A DNA stretch of 42,097 bases from Mannheimia indoligenes (GTDB lineage Bacteria; Pseudomonadota; Gammaproteobacteria; Enterobacterales; Pasteurellaceae). Location of the stretch: positions 1 through 42,097 of the forward strand of contig NZ_JBAJJM010000009.1 in NCBI RefSeq assembly GCF_036880405.1, in the 5' to 3' direction. Both the position numbers and the translations under genes were made by a program. Shown in pieces: positions 1-7,899 of the stretch (the stretch's first letter is position 1; every line of letters starts with the position of its first letter). The notes below the pieces were generated by a model that saw only the letters and a program-made list of their open reading frames with translations, had not been told where the DNA came from and searched no databases.

Positions 1-27
1 TACTAACCTAATCAAAAAAATAAGGTT

Positions 28-85
28 AGCAACTATTTTGTCCACTTGGCATAGTTTTTGCAAAATCAGCAACTATTTTGTCTAC
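28..85. repeat. Two 18-bp direct repeats, 40 bp apart
   Basis: AGCAACTATTTTGTCCAC lies at 28-45 and a copy with one mismatch lies at 68-85. The 8-bp inverted pair GGCATAGT (48-55) and ACTATGCC (84-91) flanks the second copy. A further inverted pair, CTAACCT (3-9) and AGGTTAG (23-29), sits just to the left. No coding sequence covers 1-137. The pattern could be tandem protein-binding sites, or repeats at the end of a mobile element lying mostly outside the window. I cannot assign it to a family. Confidence 0.6.
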
Positions 86-103
86 TATGCCTAAAATCAT
101 AGA

Positions 104-138
104 AAATATGCCTGTATTATATTAATACAGGCATATTT
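104..138 (-). terminator. Intrinsic terminator after deoR
   Basis: A perfect 16-bp stem (104-119 with 123-138) has a 3-base loop and abuts the deoR stop codon. On the minus strand it is followed by a T-rich run. It most likely ends the leftward deoC-deoR transcript. Confidence 0.8.
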
Positions 139-869
139 TATTTAAAAAAGTGGGGAGGTAATTTCTGATCACATACTATTGTGTCAAATCTATCAACCTT
201 ATCAATATAAGCTTTTTGGACTTGATTTATTTTTGATGAATCAATTACTAAAATAGACTGTTGCGTTTTTTGCATAGCTTTTTGCTTAGTTTTGGCTTCA
301 TCAAAATTAAAGCAGGTTATTCCTTTATTCTCATCAATTCCGGCAGCCGAAATAAAGGCTTTTGTTGTACAAATGGCATCTAGTTCATTTGTCAATTGAA
401 CAGGAATTAAAAAAGAATTATTCCTTGAATAATTGCCTCCACATAAAATAACTTCACAATGTGGTTTATTCTGTAACACCATAAAAGTGTTGATCGAGCA
501 ACAAAGTGCGGTAAATTTAATGGAAGGATCAATTTGTGATGCAATAAAAGGGATAGTAGAACCACAATCAAAAAAAACCACATCTCCATCTTTGACTAAA
601 TCGGCAGCAATACGACCAACTTCCATCTTTTCAGCAATATGTTTTGTTTCTTGCTCGAAAATTTGGTAGCTGTTATCCGTATTTTTGTGCGGATTCTTAA
701 CAATATATCCGCCTAAAAGGACGACAGAGCCTGTATCCGTATTTAAATCACGGCGAATTGTCATCTCTGATACATTCAAAATATTCGCAGCATCACGCAA
801 ATGAATTTTATCCATTTGTTTGAGTAAAAATTCCAACTTCTGAATTCGTGACTGTATTTTTTTATCCAT
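138..869 (-). CDS. deoR: DeoR-family repressor of deoxyribose/deoxynucleoside genes
   Basis: This is a 243-residue DeoR-family transcriptional repressor. An N-terminal helix-turn-helix occupies about residues 5-45, with the classic SEMTIRRDLN recognition helix. It is followed by VVLLGGYIV and a sugar-phosphate sensor domain carrying FFDCGST and ILCGGNY. These segments closely resemble E. coli DeoR as I remember it, more than generic GlpR or AgaR members. Its inducer is therefore probably a phosphorylated deoxyribose. The gene lies 16 bp after deoC and is probably cotranscribed with it, facing the deoK-deoP-deoX operon. In Salmonella the corresponding local repressor is called DeoQ, so either name could apply. 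The operators it binds were not identified. Confidence 0.85.
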   Translation of the reverse strand: MDKKIQSRIQKLEFLLKQMDKIHLRDAANILNVSEMTIRRDLNTDTGSVVLLGGYIVKNPHKNTDNSYQIFEQETKHIAEKMEVGRIAADLVKDGDVVFFDCGSTIPFIASQIDPSIKFTALCCSINTFMVLQNKPHCEVILCGGNYSRNNSFLIPVQLTNELDAICTTKAFISAAGIDENKGITCFNFDEAKTKQKAMQKTQQSILVIDSSKINQVQKAYIDKVDRFDTIVCDQKLPPHFFK

Positions 870-885
870 ACACAGGCTCTGTTGA

Positions 886-1560
886 TTAATAGGTAGCGTT
901 ATTGTCTGCTAAACCATTAATAATAGCAATCCCTGAACTTGATCCAATTCGCGTTGCACCATTTTTAATCATTGCCATTGCAGTCTCGGTATCACGCACA
1001 CCGCCTGAAGCCTTAACGCCAATATTATCACCAACGACTTGACGCATTAATATGATATCCTCCACTGTTGCACCGCCCGTATTAAAACCTGTCGAAGTTT
1101 TCACAAAACCAACACCGAGAGTTCGGCAAATTTCACAAGCTCTCGTGATTTCCTCTTTAGTTAATAAGCAAGTTTCCAAAATAACTTTAAGTAAAGCCCC
1201 TTCGCAAGCGATTAAAACGGCTTGAACATCTGCTTTAACAGAATCCCATTGATTTGATTTGATCAACCCAACGTTAATCACCATATCAATTTCCTCTGCA
1301 CCGGCTTTTATTGCTTCCTTAGCTTCAAAGGCTTTTACGCAAGGTAAATTCGCTCCCAATGGAAATCCCACCACTGTGCAGATTTTAACATTTGTATTTT
1401 GTAATTTCTGTTTGGCTAATGGAATATAGCCTGAGTTAATGCACACAGAAAAGAAATTATGTTCAACCGCTTCATCACAAAGCTTCAATATATCCTGTTC
1501 TGTCTTCTCTGCGGTTAATGCAGTATGGTCAATAAATCTGGCAATGTCATAAGATGGCAT
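886..1560 (-). CDS. deoC: Deoxyribose-phosphate aldolase, short type
   Basis: This 224-residue class I aldolase splits 2-deoxyribose-5-phosphate into acetaldehyde and glyceraldehyde-3-phosphate. The Schiff-base lysine is about residue 154, in FVKTSTGF. The partner residues are Asp92 in EEIDMVIN and Lys183 in GVKASGGVR. The length and motif spacing match the short DeoC branch, typical of Bacillus, rather than the ~259-residue E. coli branch, which this window also encodes at 19191-19967. A clear GGAG ribosome-binding site precedes the ATG. The gene is divergent from deoK and shares its CRP-containing intergenic region, so its role here is the last step of free-deoxyribose catabolism. Confidence 0.95.
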   Translation of the reverse strand: MPSYDIARFIDHTALTAEKTEQDILKLCDEAVEHNFFSVCINSGYIPLAKQKLQNTNVKICTVVGFPLGANLPCVKAFEAKEAIKAGAEEIDMVINVGLIKSNQWDSVKADVQAVLIACEGALLKVILETCLLTKEEITRACEICRTLGVGFVKTSTGFNTGGATVEDIILMRQVVGDNIGVKASGGVRDTETAMAMIKNGATRIGSSSGIAIINGLADNNATY

Positions 1561-1607
1561 AAATTTTCTCCTTATCTAGGTTTATGTAATTATTTTCACT
1601 TTTTTAT

Positions 1608-1613
1608 ATGATA
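1608..1613 (-). promoter_or_regulatory. Candidate -10 of the leftward deoC promoter
   Basis: TATCAT on the minus strand would start transcription near 1601. That places the CRP-site centre about 40-41 bases upstream, as in a class II CRP-activated promoter. Supported by spacing only. Confidence 0.4.
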
Positions 1614-1630
1614 CCGCAAAAAAATTTAAA

Positions 1631-1652
1631 AACTGTGATCTTTGTCACTTTT
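1631..1652. promoter_or_regulatory. CRP-cAMP binding site between deoC and deoK
   Basis: TGTGA, six bases, then TCACT, with A/T-rich flanks, is a near-consensus CRP site. The centre is about 1641.5. It lies about 41.5 bases upstream of the start predicted from the deoK -10 TATACT (1671-1676), and about 40 bases from the deoC start predicted on the other strand. One dimer could therefore activate both divergent promoters. The match is seen directly; activation is inferred. Confidence 0.8.
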
Positions 1653-1670
1653 TTAACATTTTATTTTTAA

Positions 1671-1676
1671 TATACT
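1671..1676 (+). promoter_or_regulatory. Candidate -10 of the deoK-deoP-deoX promoter
   Basis: TATACT, with a predicted start near 1683, places the CRP site at -41.5. No good -35 hexamer is visible, as expected for a class II activator-dependent promoter. Confidence 0.55.
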
Positions 1677-1728
1677 AAACAACATAAATTTTGTGACAAT
1701 TATAACATTAATTACAGAGGAGAATATT

Positions 1729-2649
1729 ATGGATATTGCAGTAATTGGTTCAAATATGGTGGATTTAATCAGCTATATTGATGAAATGCCTAAAATGGGG
1801 GAAACGTTGGAAGCCCCTGATTTCAAAATGGGTTGCGGTGGAAAAGGAGCGAATCAAGCTATTGCAGCAGCCAAATTAGGTGCATCAGTAATGATGATGA
1901 CTAAGGTTGGTGATGACGTATTTGCAGACAATACCATCAGAAATTTCAAGCAATATGGTGTGAATACGGATTTTGTCGAAAAAGTAGCAGGAGTATCCAG
2001 TGGCGTAGCCCCCATTTTTGTAGATGAGTCTTCACAAAACCGTATCCTCATTATTAAAGGAGCAAATTCTCACTTAAAACCCGCAGATATTGATCGTGCC
2101 GAAGCTCAGTTAAAAAACTGTAAACTGTTTATTTTACAACTGGAAATTCCTTTGGAAACGGTTTATTACGCGATTGATTTTGCCAATAAACATCAGATTC
2201 CCGTCATCCTTAATCCTGCACCGGCAAGCAAAGAATTAGACATTAATTATGCCTGTAAATGTGATTTCTTTATGCCGAATGAGACTGAGCTCGAAATTCT
2301 AACCGGTATGCCGGTTGAAAATATGGAACAAATCCAAGTCGCGGCCAACAGCTTATTTTTGAAAGGTTTAAAAAATCTGATTGTAACTTTAGGCGAAAAA
2401 GGCTCGGTTTGGTTCCATCGGGATCAAGTCACTCATATATCCCCACACAAAGTCAATGCAATTGATACCAGTGGTGCCGGAGATGCCTTTATTGGCTGTT
2501 TTGCTCATTTTTATATACAAACTAATGACGTTAAACAAGCAATGCAAATGGCATCCGCTTATTCAGCCTACAGTGTAACAGGACAAGGCACTCAATCTTC
2601 TTATCCTGATAAAGCACAATTTGAACAATTCTTACAATCTTTAAAATAA
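1729..2649 (+). CDS. deoK: Deoxyribokinase (PfkB family)
   Basis: This 306-residue PfkB-family kinase phosphorylates 2-deoxyribose to 2-deoxyribose-5-phosphate. The N-terminal GCGGKGANQA motif and the C-terminal DTSGAGDAF signature, with its catalytic Asp, are both intact. The sequence resembles Salmonella DeoK more than ribokinase, for example KVGDDVFADNTIRN and ACKCDFFMPNETELEILTGM. I chose the ATG at 1729 because it follows GAGGAG at a good distance. An in-frame GTG 12 codons upstream has no such site. The stop is 10 bp before deoP, so the genes form one operon. Substrate preference is inferred from family resemblance and from the neighbouring deoC. Confidence 0.92.
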   Translation: MDIAVIGSNMVDLISYIDEMPKMGETLEAPDFKMGCGGKGANQAIAAAKLGASVMMMTKVGDDVFADNTIRNFKQYGVNTDFVEKVAGVSSGVAPIFVDESSQNRILIIKGANSHLKPADIDRAEAQLKNCKLFILQLEIPLETVYYAIDFANKHQIPVILNPAPASKELDINYACKCDFFMPNETELEILTGMPVENMEQIQVAANSLFLKGLKNLIVTLGEKGSVWFHRDQVTHISPHKVNAIDTSGAGDAFIGCFAHFYIQTNDVKQAMQMASAYSAYSVTGQGTQSSYPDKAQFEQFLQSLK

Positions 2650-2659
2650 GGAATATAGT

Positions 2660-3952
2660 ATGAAAGACATTCAACAAATGCCTGATGGCTATCTAAATAA
2701 AACCCCTATTTTCCAATTTATTTTACTCTCTTGCTTATTTCCTCTTTGGGGAGCTGCTGCGAGCTTAAATGATATTTTAATCACCCAGTTTAAAAGCGTA
2801 TTCACACTGAGTGATTTTGCTAGTGCTTTAGTACAAAGTGCATTCTATGGCGGGTATTTTTTAATCGCCATACCAGCTTCACTAGTAATTAAAAAAACCA
2901 GCTATAAAATTGCGATTCTAATCGGGTTAGTCCTATATATTGGTGGCTGTTCATTATTCTATCCGGCTTCCCATATGGCAACATATACCATGTTCTTAGC
3001 GGCTATTTTCTCTATCGCTATCGGATTAAGTTTCCTAGAAACTTCGGCGAATACTTATAGTTCAATGATTGGACATAAAGACTATGCAACCTTGAGATTA
3101 AATATCAGTCAAACCTTCTATCCAGTGGGAGCGATTGCTGGTATTTTATTGGGTAAATACCTCATTTTCCAAGAAGGGGCAACTCTTGAAGAACAAATGG
3201 CTGGTATGACCCCAGAACAACTACATGCCTTTAAGTTATCAATGTTAGAGCATACTTTACAGCCATATAAATATTTAATCTTCGTACTAATTGCAGTAAC
3301 ACTTTTATTCTTATTGACATCTTTCCCTAAATGTAAAGCTGTTACGGAAACCGGTAAATCAGAGGTAAAAATTACTGACACACTAAAATATTTAGCAACT
3401 AACAGTAAATTTAAAAAAGGGATTATCGCTCAATTCCTCTATGTTGGAATGCAAGTAGCTGTATGGTCATTTACGATTCGCCTAGCATTAAATTTGAGTG
3501 ATATGAATGAGAGAGATGCATCGGACTTCATGGTCTATAGCTTTATTGGTTTCTTTATTGGTAAATTTATCGCTAATTTCTTGATGACTAAATTCAAATC
3601 TGATCTTGTTTTACTATGGTATTCCATTTTAGGTGTCATCACTTTGGCTTACACCGCTTTTGTGCATGATTTCTCTGCAGTTTATGCCGCTATTTTTGCC
3701 AGCTTATTATTTGGTCCTTGTTGGGCAACAATCTATGCTTCCGTATTAGGTACAGTTGCACAAGAACACAGAGAAGTGGGAGGAGCTGTTGTCGTAATGT
3801 CAATTATCGGTGCAGCGGTTGTACCTGCAATTCACGGCTATGTATCAGATACATTAGGATCTCTACAACTTGCCTTTATTGTACCTTTATTCTGCTTTGC
3901 TTATGTTGGATATTATTTCTATGGCAAATTAAAAGAAAACGAGGAGAAATAG
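2660..3952 (+). CDS. deoP: Deoxyribose permease (FucP-like MFS transporter)
   Basis: This 430-residue protein has about twelve hydrophobic segments and resembles the fucose:H+ symporter (FucP) branch of the major facilitator superfamily. Family-like features include the FPLWGAAASLNDILI segment in helix 1, the YGGYF stretch near residue 80, and GLSFLETSANTYSSM in the N-terminal half. It should import 2-deoxyribose across the inner membrane. It lies between deoK and deoX in the same order as in the Salmonella deoQKPX operon. It starts 10 bp after deoK behind AAGGAAT, and deoX begins one base after its stop codon. The sugar specificity is inferred from context. Confidence 0.88.
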   Translation: MKDIQQMPDGYLNKTPIFQFILLSCLFPLWGAAASLNDILITQFKSVFTLSDFASALVQSAFYGGYFLIAIPASLVIKKTSYKIAILIGLVLYIGGCSLFYPASHMATYTMFLAAIFSIAIGLSFLETSANTYSSMIGHKDYATLRLNISQTFYPVGAIAGILLGKYLIFQEGATLEEQMAGMTPEQLHAFKLSMLEHTLQPYKYLIFVLIAVTLLFLLTSFPKCKAVTETGKSEVKITDTLKYLATNSKFKKGIIAQFLYVGMQVAVWSFTIRLALNLSDMNERDASDFMVYSFIGFFIGKFIANFLMTKFKSDLVLLWYSILGVITLAYTAFVHDFSAVYAAIFASLLFGPCWATIYASVLGTVAQEHREVGGAVVVMSIIGAAVVPAIHGYVSDTLGSLQLAFIVPLFCFAYVGYYFYGKLKENEEK

Positions 3953-3953
3953 T

Positions 3954-4970
3954 ATGAAAAGCTATCTTTATTTATCCAAATCACAGTTTACCGAAAAAGA
4001 ACAATTAATTTTCCAAAATGAAAAACTAAGTGCGGTTGTATTTAAATATCAATCTGGTATTGAGGCTGTTAAACTTATTAACAGCAAAGGTTTTGTCATT
4101 GTTTTACCTTTTTATGGGCAAATCATTTGGGATGCTCAATTTAATGGGCATACCCTCACAATGAAAAATATGTTCAGCGAACCTAAGCGTGGAACAACGA
4201 TTATTGACACCTATGGTTGCTTTGCGTTCCACTCCGGATTAATTCGTAACGGTTGCCCAAGTCCGCAAGACGATCACCCTTTACACGGAGAAATGCCTTG
4301 TGCCGAAATGGATAAAGCTTGGTTGATTATTGAAGATGACAAATTAGGTCTTGGTGGTGAAGTTGAATATGTCAAAGGATTTGGCGATCATTACTTAGCT
4401 AAACCTGAAGTGATGTTATCAGCTGACAGCACCTTATTTGATATTAATATGTCAGTGACAAACCTCGCCAGTGTTGATATGCCGTTGCAATATATGTGCC
4501 ATATGAATTATTGCTATGAACATAGTGCAACATTCAGCCAAAACATTCCGGATAGTGCAATTCAGTTGCGTCAAACTATACCGGCACACGTTAAACCTAC
4601 CCCACAATGGCTAAAATTTAACGAGGAAATCAATCAAGGAAAATATACACTATCCGCATTGGAAAATGATGAGATGTATAATCCGGAAATTGTGTTCTTT
4701 ATGGATAATTTGCAGCAATATCAATCACAACTTGAATATCGTATGCATTCACCAAAAGGTCATAATTACCTGGCAAAATTCTCATCGGCACAATTCAATT
4801 ACGCAACTCGTTGGATTTTATACAATGCCGATCAACAAGTTGGGGCTTTTGTTCTGCCGGCGACTTGCCGTCCGGAAGGCTTCTTAGCAGCACAGAACAG
4901 TGGAACGTTAATTATGCTAAAACCGAAAGAGACACGCCGTTTTAGTGTAACGACTGGCATTGAAGAATAA
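3954..4970 (+). CDS. deoX: DeoX-like protein (aldose-epimerase-like fold, DUF4432 type)
   Basis: This 338-residue cytoplasmic protein resembles DeoX, the last gene of the Salmonella deoxyribose operon, whose role is not established. It appears to have the galactose-mutarotase-like beta-sandwich. The conserved histidines sit in HPLHGEMPC (about residue 108-116) and in MCHMNYCYEH (about residue 180-189). These could serve sugar binding or ring-anomer interconversion of deoxyribose. The start follows GAGGAG and lies one base after the deoP stop, so expression is tightly coupled. A strong terminator follows. I infer mutarotase-like activity from fold resemblance only. It could also act on a related sugar. 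Confidence 0.75.
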   Translation: MKSYLYLSKSQFTEKEQLIFQNEKLSAVVFKYQSGIEAVKLINSKGFVIVLPFYGQIIWDAQFNGHTLTMKNMFSEPKRGTTIIDTYGCFAFHSGLIRNGCPSPQDDHPLHGEMPCAEMDKAWLIIEDDKLGLGGEVEYVKGFGDHYLAKPEVMLSADSTLFDINMSVTNLASVDMPLQYMCHMNYCYEHSATFSQNIPDSAIQLRQTIPAHVKPTPQWLKFNEEINQGKYTLSALENDEMYNPEIVFFMDNLQQYQSQLEYRMHSPKGHNYLAKFSSAQFNYATRWILYNADQQVGAFVLPATCRPEGFLAAQNSGTLIMLKPKETRRFSVTTGIEE

Positions 4971-4974
4971 AAAC

Positions 4975-5027
4975 AAGCTGCCTCTTTAACAAAGAATCTA
5001 TTCCGTAGTTAGAGGCAGCTTTCTTTC
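4975..5027 (+). terminator. Terminator of deoK-deoP-deoX
   Basis: AAGCTGCCTCT (4975-4985) pairs with AGAGGCAGCTT (5011-5021) across a 25-base loop, followed by TCTTTCC. It lies five bases after the deoX stop. Confidence 0.75.
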
Positions 5028-5028
5028 C

Positions 5029-5165
5029 ACAAGCGGTCATTTTTTATAAAAAATTTGCAATTTTGCGATGGTTGCGGTATTCTTCGCCATATCTTTTACG
5101 GTTAAACCGTCTCTAGCTAAATATCAAAGAATCCAATCTTTCATTATTAATTATACATTCCAATT
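5029..5165. other. Leader upstream of rho with an uptake signal and a degenerate minus-strand reading frame
   Basis: ACAAGCGGT at 5029-5037 is an Apl-type uptake core. On the minus strand, from about 5150 down to 5040, a frame opens MKDWIL, meets TGA, then continues in the same frame with about 28 sense codons (ARDGLTVKDMAKNTATIAKL) before stopping near the uptake site. It reads like a relic of a coding sequence, but it is too short to identify. The rho promoter must also lie here or upstream. I see no clear Shine-Dalgarno before the rho ATG. Confidence 0.35.
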
Positions 5166-6428
5166 ATGCATCTTACTCAATTAAAAAATACCCCCGTTTC
5201 TGATCTTGTTGAAATGGGTGAAAACCAAATGGGCTTGGAAAATCTTGCTCGTTTACGTAAACAAGATATCGTTTTTGCCATTCTCAAACAACACGCAAAA
5301 AGTGGTGAAGATATTTTCGGTCAAGGCGTGTTAGAAATTTTGCCGGACGGCTTTGGTTTCTTGCGTTCTGCGGATAGTTCGTACTTAGCCGGACCTGATG
5401 ATATTTACGTTTCGCCAAGCCAAATCCGCCGTTTCAACTTACAAACAGGGGATAAAATCGAAGGTAAAATCCGTCCACCAAAAGAAGGGGAACGATACTT
5501 CGCGCTGTTAAAAGTGGATGCTGTGAATGATGATAAACCGGAAGTTTCTCGTAGCAAAATTTTATTTGAAAACTTAACACCATTACACGCAAACTCTCGT
5601 TTAAAAATGGAACGTGGCAACGGTTCAAAAGAAGATTTAACCGCTCGTATCTTAGATTTGGCGGCTCCTATCGGTAAAGGTCAGCGTGCGTTAATCGTAG
5701 CACCTCCAAAAGCGGGTAAAACCGTTCTTCTACAAAATATCGCTCAAAGCATTACCTCTAACCACCCTGAATGTGAGTTGATCGTTCTCTTAATTGATGA
5801 GCGTCCGGAAGAGGTAACGGAAATGCAACGCACTGTGCGTGGCGAAGTGATTGCCTCGACCTTTGACGAACCGGCAACCCGCCACGTTCAAGTGGCTGAA
5901 ATGGTAATTGAAAAAGCCAAACGCTCGGTCGAACATAAAAAAGATGTAGTGATTTTATTAGACTCTATTACCCGTCTTGCTCGTGCTTACAACACAGTAA
6001 CCCCTGTGTCAGGTAAAATTCTTTCCGGTGGTGTAGATGCCAACGCATTGCATCGTCCAAAACGTTTCTTCGGCGCCGCACGTAATGTGGAAGAAGGCGG
6101 CAGCTTAACCATTATTGCGACTGCCCTTGTGGATACCGGCTCAAAAATGGACGAAGTTATCTTTGAGGAATTTAAAGGTACAGGTAATATGGAATTACAC
6201 TTATCTCGCCGTATTGCTGAACGCCGAATCTTCCCAGCCATTGACTTTAACCGCTCAGGCACTCGTAAAGATGACTTGTTAATGGAAGCCGATGAGCTAC
6301 AAAAAACCTGGATGTTGCGTAAAGTGCTGAATCCTATGGATGAAGTGGATGCGATCGAATGGTTAATTGATAAATTAATGATGGCAAAAACCAACGAAGG
6401 TTTTTTTGAGATTATGAAACGCTCATAA
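5166..6428 (+). CDS. rho: Transcription termination factor Rho
   Basis: This is a 420-residue hexameric RNA-dependent ATPase/helicase that releases RNA polymerase from untranslated transcripts. It aligns almost throughout with E. coli Rho (419 residues). It has the N-terminal helical domain, and the cold-shock-like RNA-binding domain with DGFGFLRSADSSYLAGPDDIYVSPSQIRR at about residues 61-89. The P-loop APPKAGKT is at 179-186, followed by LIDERPEEV, LDSITRLARAYN and the secondary-site loop GSKMDEVI. It is a single-gene unit with a bidirectional terminator behind it. Rho genes are often autoregulated through their leader, which would fit the weak ribosome-binding site, but nothing here proves that. 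Confidence 0.98.
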   Translation: MHLTQLKNTPVSDLVEMGENQMGLENLARLRKQDIVFAILKQHAKSGEDIFGQGVLEILPDGFGFLRSADSSYLAGPDDIYVSPSQIRRFNLQTGDKIEGKIRPPKEGERYFALLKVDAVNDDKPEVSRSKILFENLTPLHANSRLKMERGNGSKEDLTARILDLAAPIGKGQRALIVAPPKAGKTVLLQNIAQSITSNHPECELIVLLIDERPEEVTEMQRTVRGEVIASTFDEPATRHVQVAEMVIEKAKRSVEHKKDVVILLDSITRLARAYNTVTPVSGKILSGGVDANALHRPKRFFGAARNVEEGGSLTIIATALVDTGSKMDEVIFEEFKGTGNMELHLSRRIAERRIFPAIDFNRSGTRKDDLLMEADELQKTWMLRKVLNPMDEVDAIEWLIDKLMMAKTNEGFFEIMKRS

Positions 6429-6430
6429 TG

Positions 6431-6467
6431 CCATAAAAAATCCCGCTTAATGCGGGATTTTTTATGG
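6431..6467. terminator. Bidirectional terminator between rho and napF
   Basis: A perfect 16-bp stem (6431-6446 with 6452-6467) contains CCCGC/GCGGG, with A-rich and T-rich arms and a five-base loop. It serves the converging rho and dms-napF transcripts. Confidence 0.9.
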
Positions 6468-6478
6468 CTGAAAAGTCA

Positions 6479-7009
6479 TTACACTAGTTGAATCGCAGAT
6501 AAAAAGCAACTTATCTTACATTCGCCACAGCCATTACATAACTCATTATTCACCGTTAAATTATTAGAAATTGCCTGCTGAGGGCATTTCTCTTGGCAAA
6601 CAGTACAAGATTGATTTTTCTTAACCAGACAATCATTAGCGAAATGGGGTCTAAGTTCCGTATCCTTTTTAAAGGCAATATTAAGAGCATTTTGCGAGCA
6701 ATGCATTGCACATTGTCCGCAAAGATCGCAACTCATATAATCCAATTCCAAAACTGCTTTTTGCTGCTGAATTTGAATCAAATTATATGGGCAAGCACGC
6801 ACACAATCACCACAGCCTGTACAAGCAGCAAGAAATAAAGATTCCTCTGCTGCAAAAGGCGGACGATGTGCCAAACGAGTAGTATCTCGCTCAGGCTTGG
6901 GAGTTGAATGAAAAAGACTACGTAGCAATCCACGCCGTGAAATAAAATTATGGCTTAGATATGCCTCATAATATTGTTCATTCTTACCTTGCATTGCTTT
7001 ATTACTCAT
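6479..7009 (-). CDS. napF: Ferredoxin-type NapF-like protein
   Basis: This cytoplasmic iron-sulfur protein of 176 residues carries three to four cysteine clusters of 4Fe-4S type: CTGCGDCVRACP, CDLCGQCAMHCS, CTVCQEKCP and CNGCGECKISC. It resembles NapF, which helps mature or feed electrons to molybdoenzymes. Here it is the last gene of the dms operon. A NapF-like gene also follows dmsABC in H. influenzae, as I recall. I chose the ATG at 7009 because AAGG lies at good spacing. A GTG 13 codons upstream lacks a site. The stop lies just inside the shared terminator region. An exact role with DMSO reductase rather than nitrate reductase is inferred from position. Confidence 0.82.
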   Translation of the reverse strand: MSNKAMQGKNEQYYEAYLSHNFISRRGLLRSLFHSTPKPERDTTRLAHRPPFAAEESLFLAACTGCGDCVRACPYNLIQIQQQKAVLELDYMSCDLCGQCAMHCSQNALNIAFKKDTELRPHFANDCLVKKNQSCTVCQEKCPQQAISNNLTVNNELCNGCGECKISCFLSAIQLV

Positions 7010-7061
7010 AAATACCTTATATAAAATTAAAGGTGAACAGCTATCCACCTTTAATTAATCA

Positions 7062-7898
7062 CTATCCTACGATCGCGGTTCCCACTGTCATATGTAGCCC
7101 ATAAAATACGGTTCTGCCAATCATTTCCGCAAATAAGACAATAATAACAGCTAAGGCTAGATTAAATACATTTTTCATTTTGAAAAGTAAGAAACCTGCA
7201 ACCGCTAATAAGCATAGACGGATAACGTGCATAACAGCATAGTCTGGCACTAAATCTGTCGCTCGTGCTGCTGAACTGTAAACTTCGCTAAGTCCAAAAC
7301 CTTGATAAATTACCACGATCGCTGCCAAAAATACCGCTATCAAATACCCCCAAGGCAAATGGCAAATTGAATATTCTTTATGCGGATTTGAGTGAAGCAA
7401 AGCGTAAGCTAAAGCACTACCACCAATCACTACAGTTAAGTAGAACTGCCACGAGGTAAATGCCGTATTCCAGGTTGGTACTGTACTGATATGATATAAA
7501 TTATTCATCATATACATAAATACCAAACCGATACAAGCGGTCAAAATTAGCCAAATTTTTGCAACTCCTTGCGGCATTTTGCCCAGTACGGCAAGTAGCC
7601 AATATAATCCGGCTAATGCAAAGAAAGTCGCCCCGCTGGCAATTTCGTTACTGAGCATTGATTCGCCTACTCGGTTTAAGCTATTAAATGCACGCATTGG
7701 TGAACCTAAATGCAGAACGGATGCGATAAAACCGATTGCCAATAAGACAAGCAGAATAAACATCGCTTTATGCAAATACGCTCGGCTTTGGTCTGAATGA
7801 TTACGGCATAAAATAAAGGTAAAAATCAACCAACAACCAACAACCGTTTGAGCAAGTACGGTGAAAATAATCAAAGGTAATTCATGTAAGCCGTTCAT
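7062..7898 (-). CDS. dmsC: DMSO reductase membrane anchor subunit DmsC
   Basis: This integral membrane protein of 278 residues has about eight hydrophobic helices. It anchors DmsAB to the inner membrane and oxidises menaquinol. It begins with MNGLHELPLIIFTVLAQTVVG and contains SPMRAFNSLNRVGESMLSNEI, both typical of DmsC. It starts one base after dmsB stops, so the subunits are translated together. An Apl-type uptake core (7533-7541) lies inside the coding sequence. A menF gene lies elsewhere in this window, consistent with menaquinone as the electron donor, though the rest of the men pathway is not seen. Confidence 0.93.
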   Translation of the reverse strand: MNGLHELPLIIFTVLAQTVVGCWLIFTFILCRNHSDQSRAYLHKAMFILLVLLAIGFIASVLHLGSPMRAFNSLNRVGESMLSNEIASGATFFALAGLYWLLAVLGKMPQGVAKIWLILTACIGLVFMYMMNNLYHISTVPTWNTAFTSWQFYLTVVIGGSALAYALLHSNPHKEYSICHLPWGYLIAVFLAAIVVIYQGFGLSEVYSSAARATDLVPDYAVMHVIRLCLLAVAGFLLFKMKNVFNLALAVIIVLFAEMIGRTVFYGLHMTVGTAIVG

Positions 7899-7899
7899 A

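Noticed and set aside
1690..1716. Second CRP site near TGTGACAATTATAACA
   Set aside because: Only the left half-site matches; the right half has no TCACA-like sequence.
1693..1728. Upstream GTG start for deoK
   Set aside because: It adds 12 codons with no ribosome-binding site, and the real site (GAGGAG) lies inside the extension, just before the ATG at 1729.
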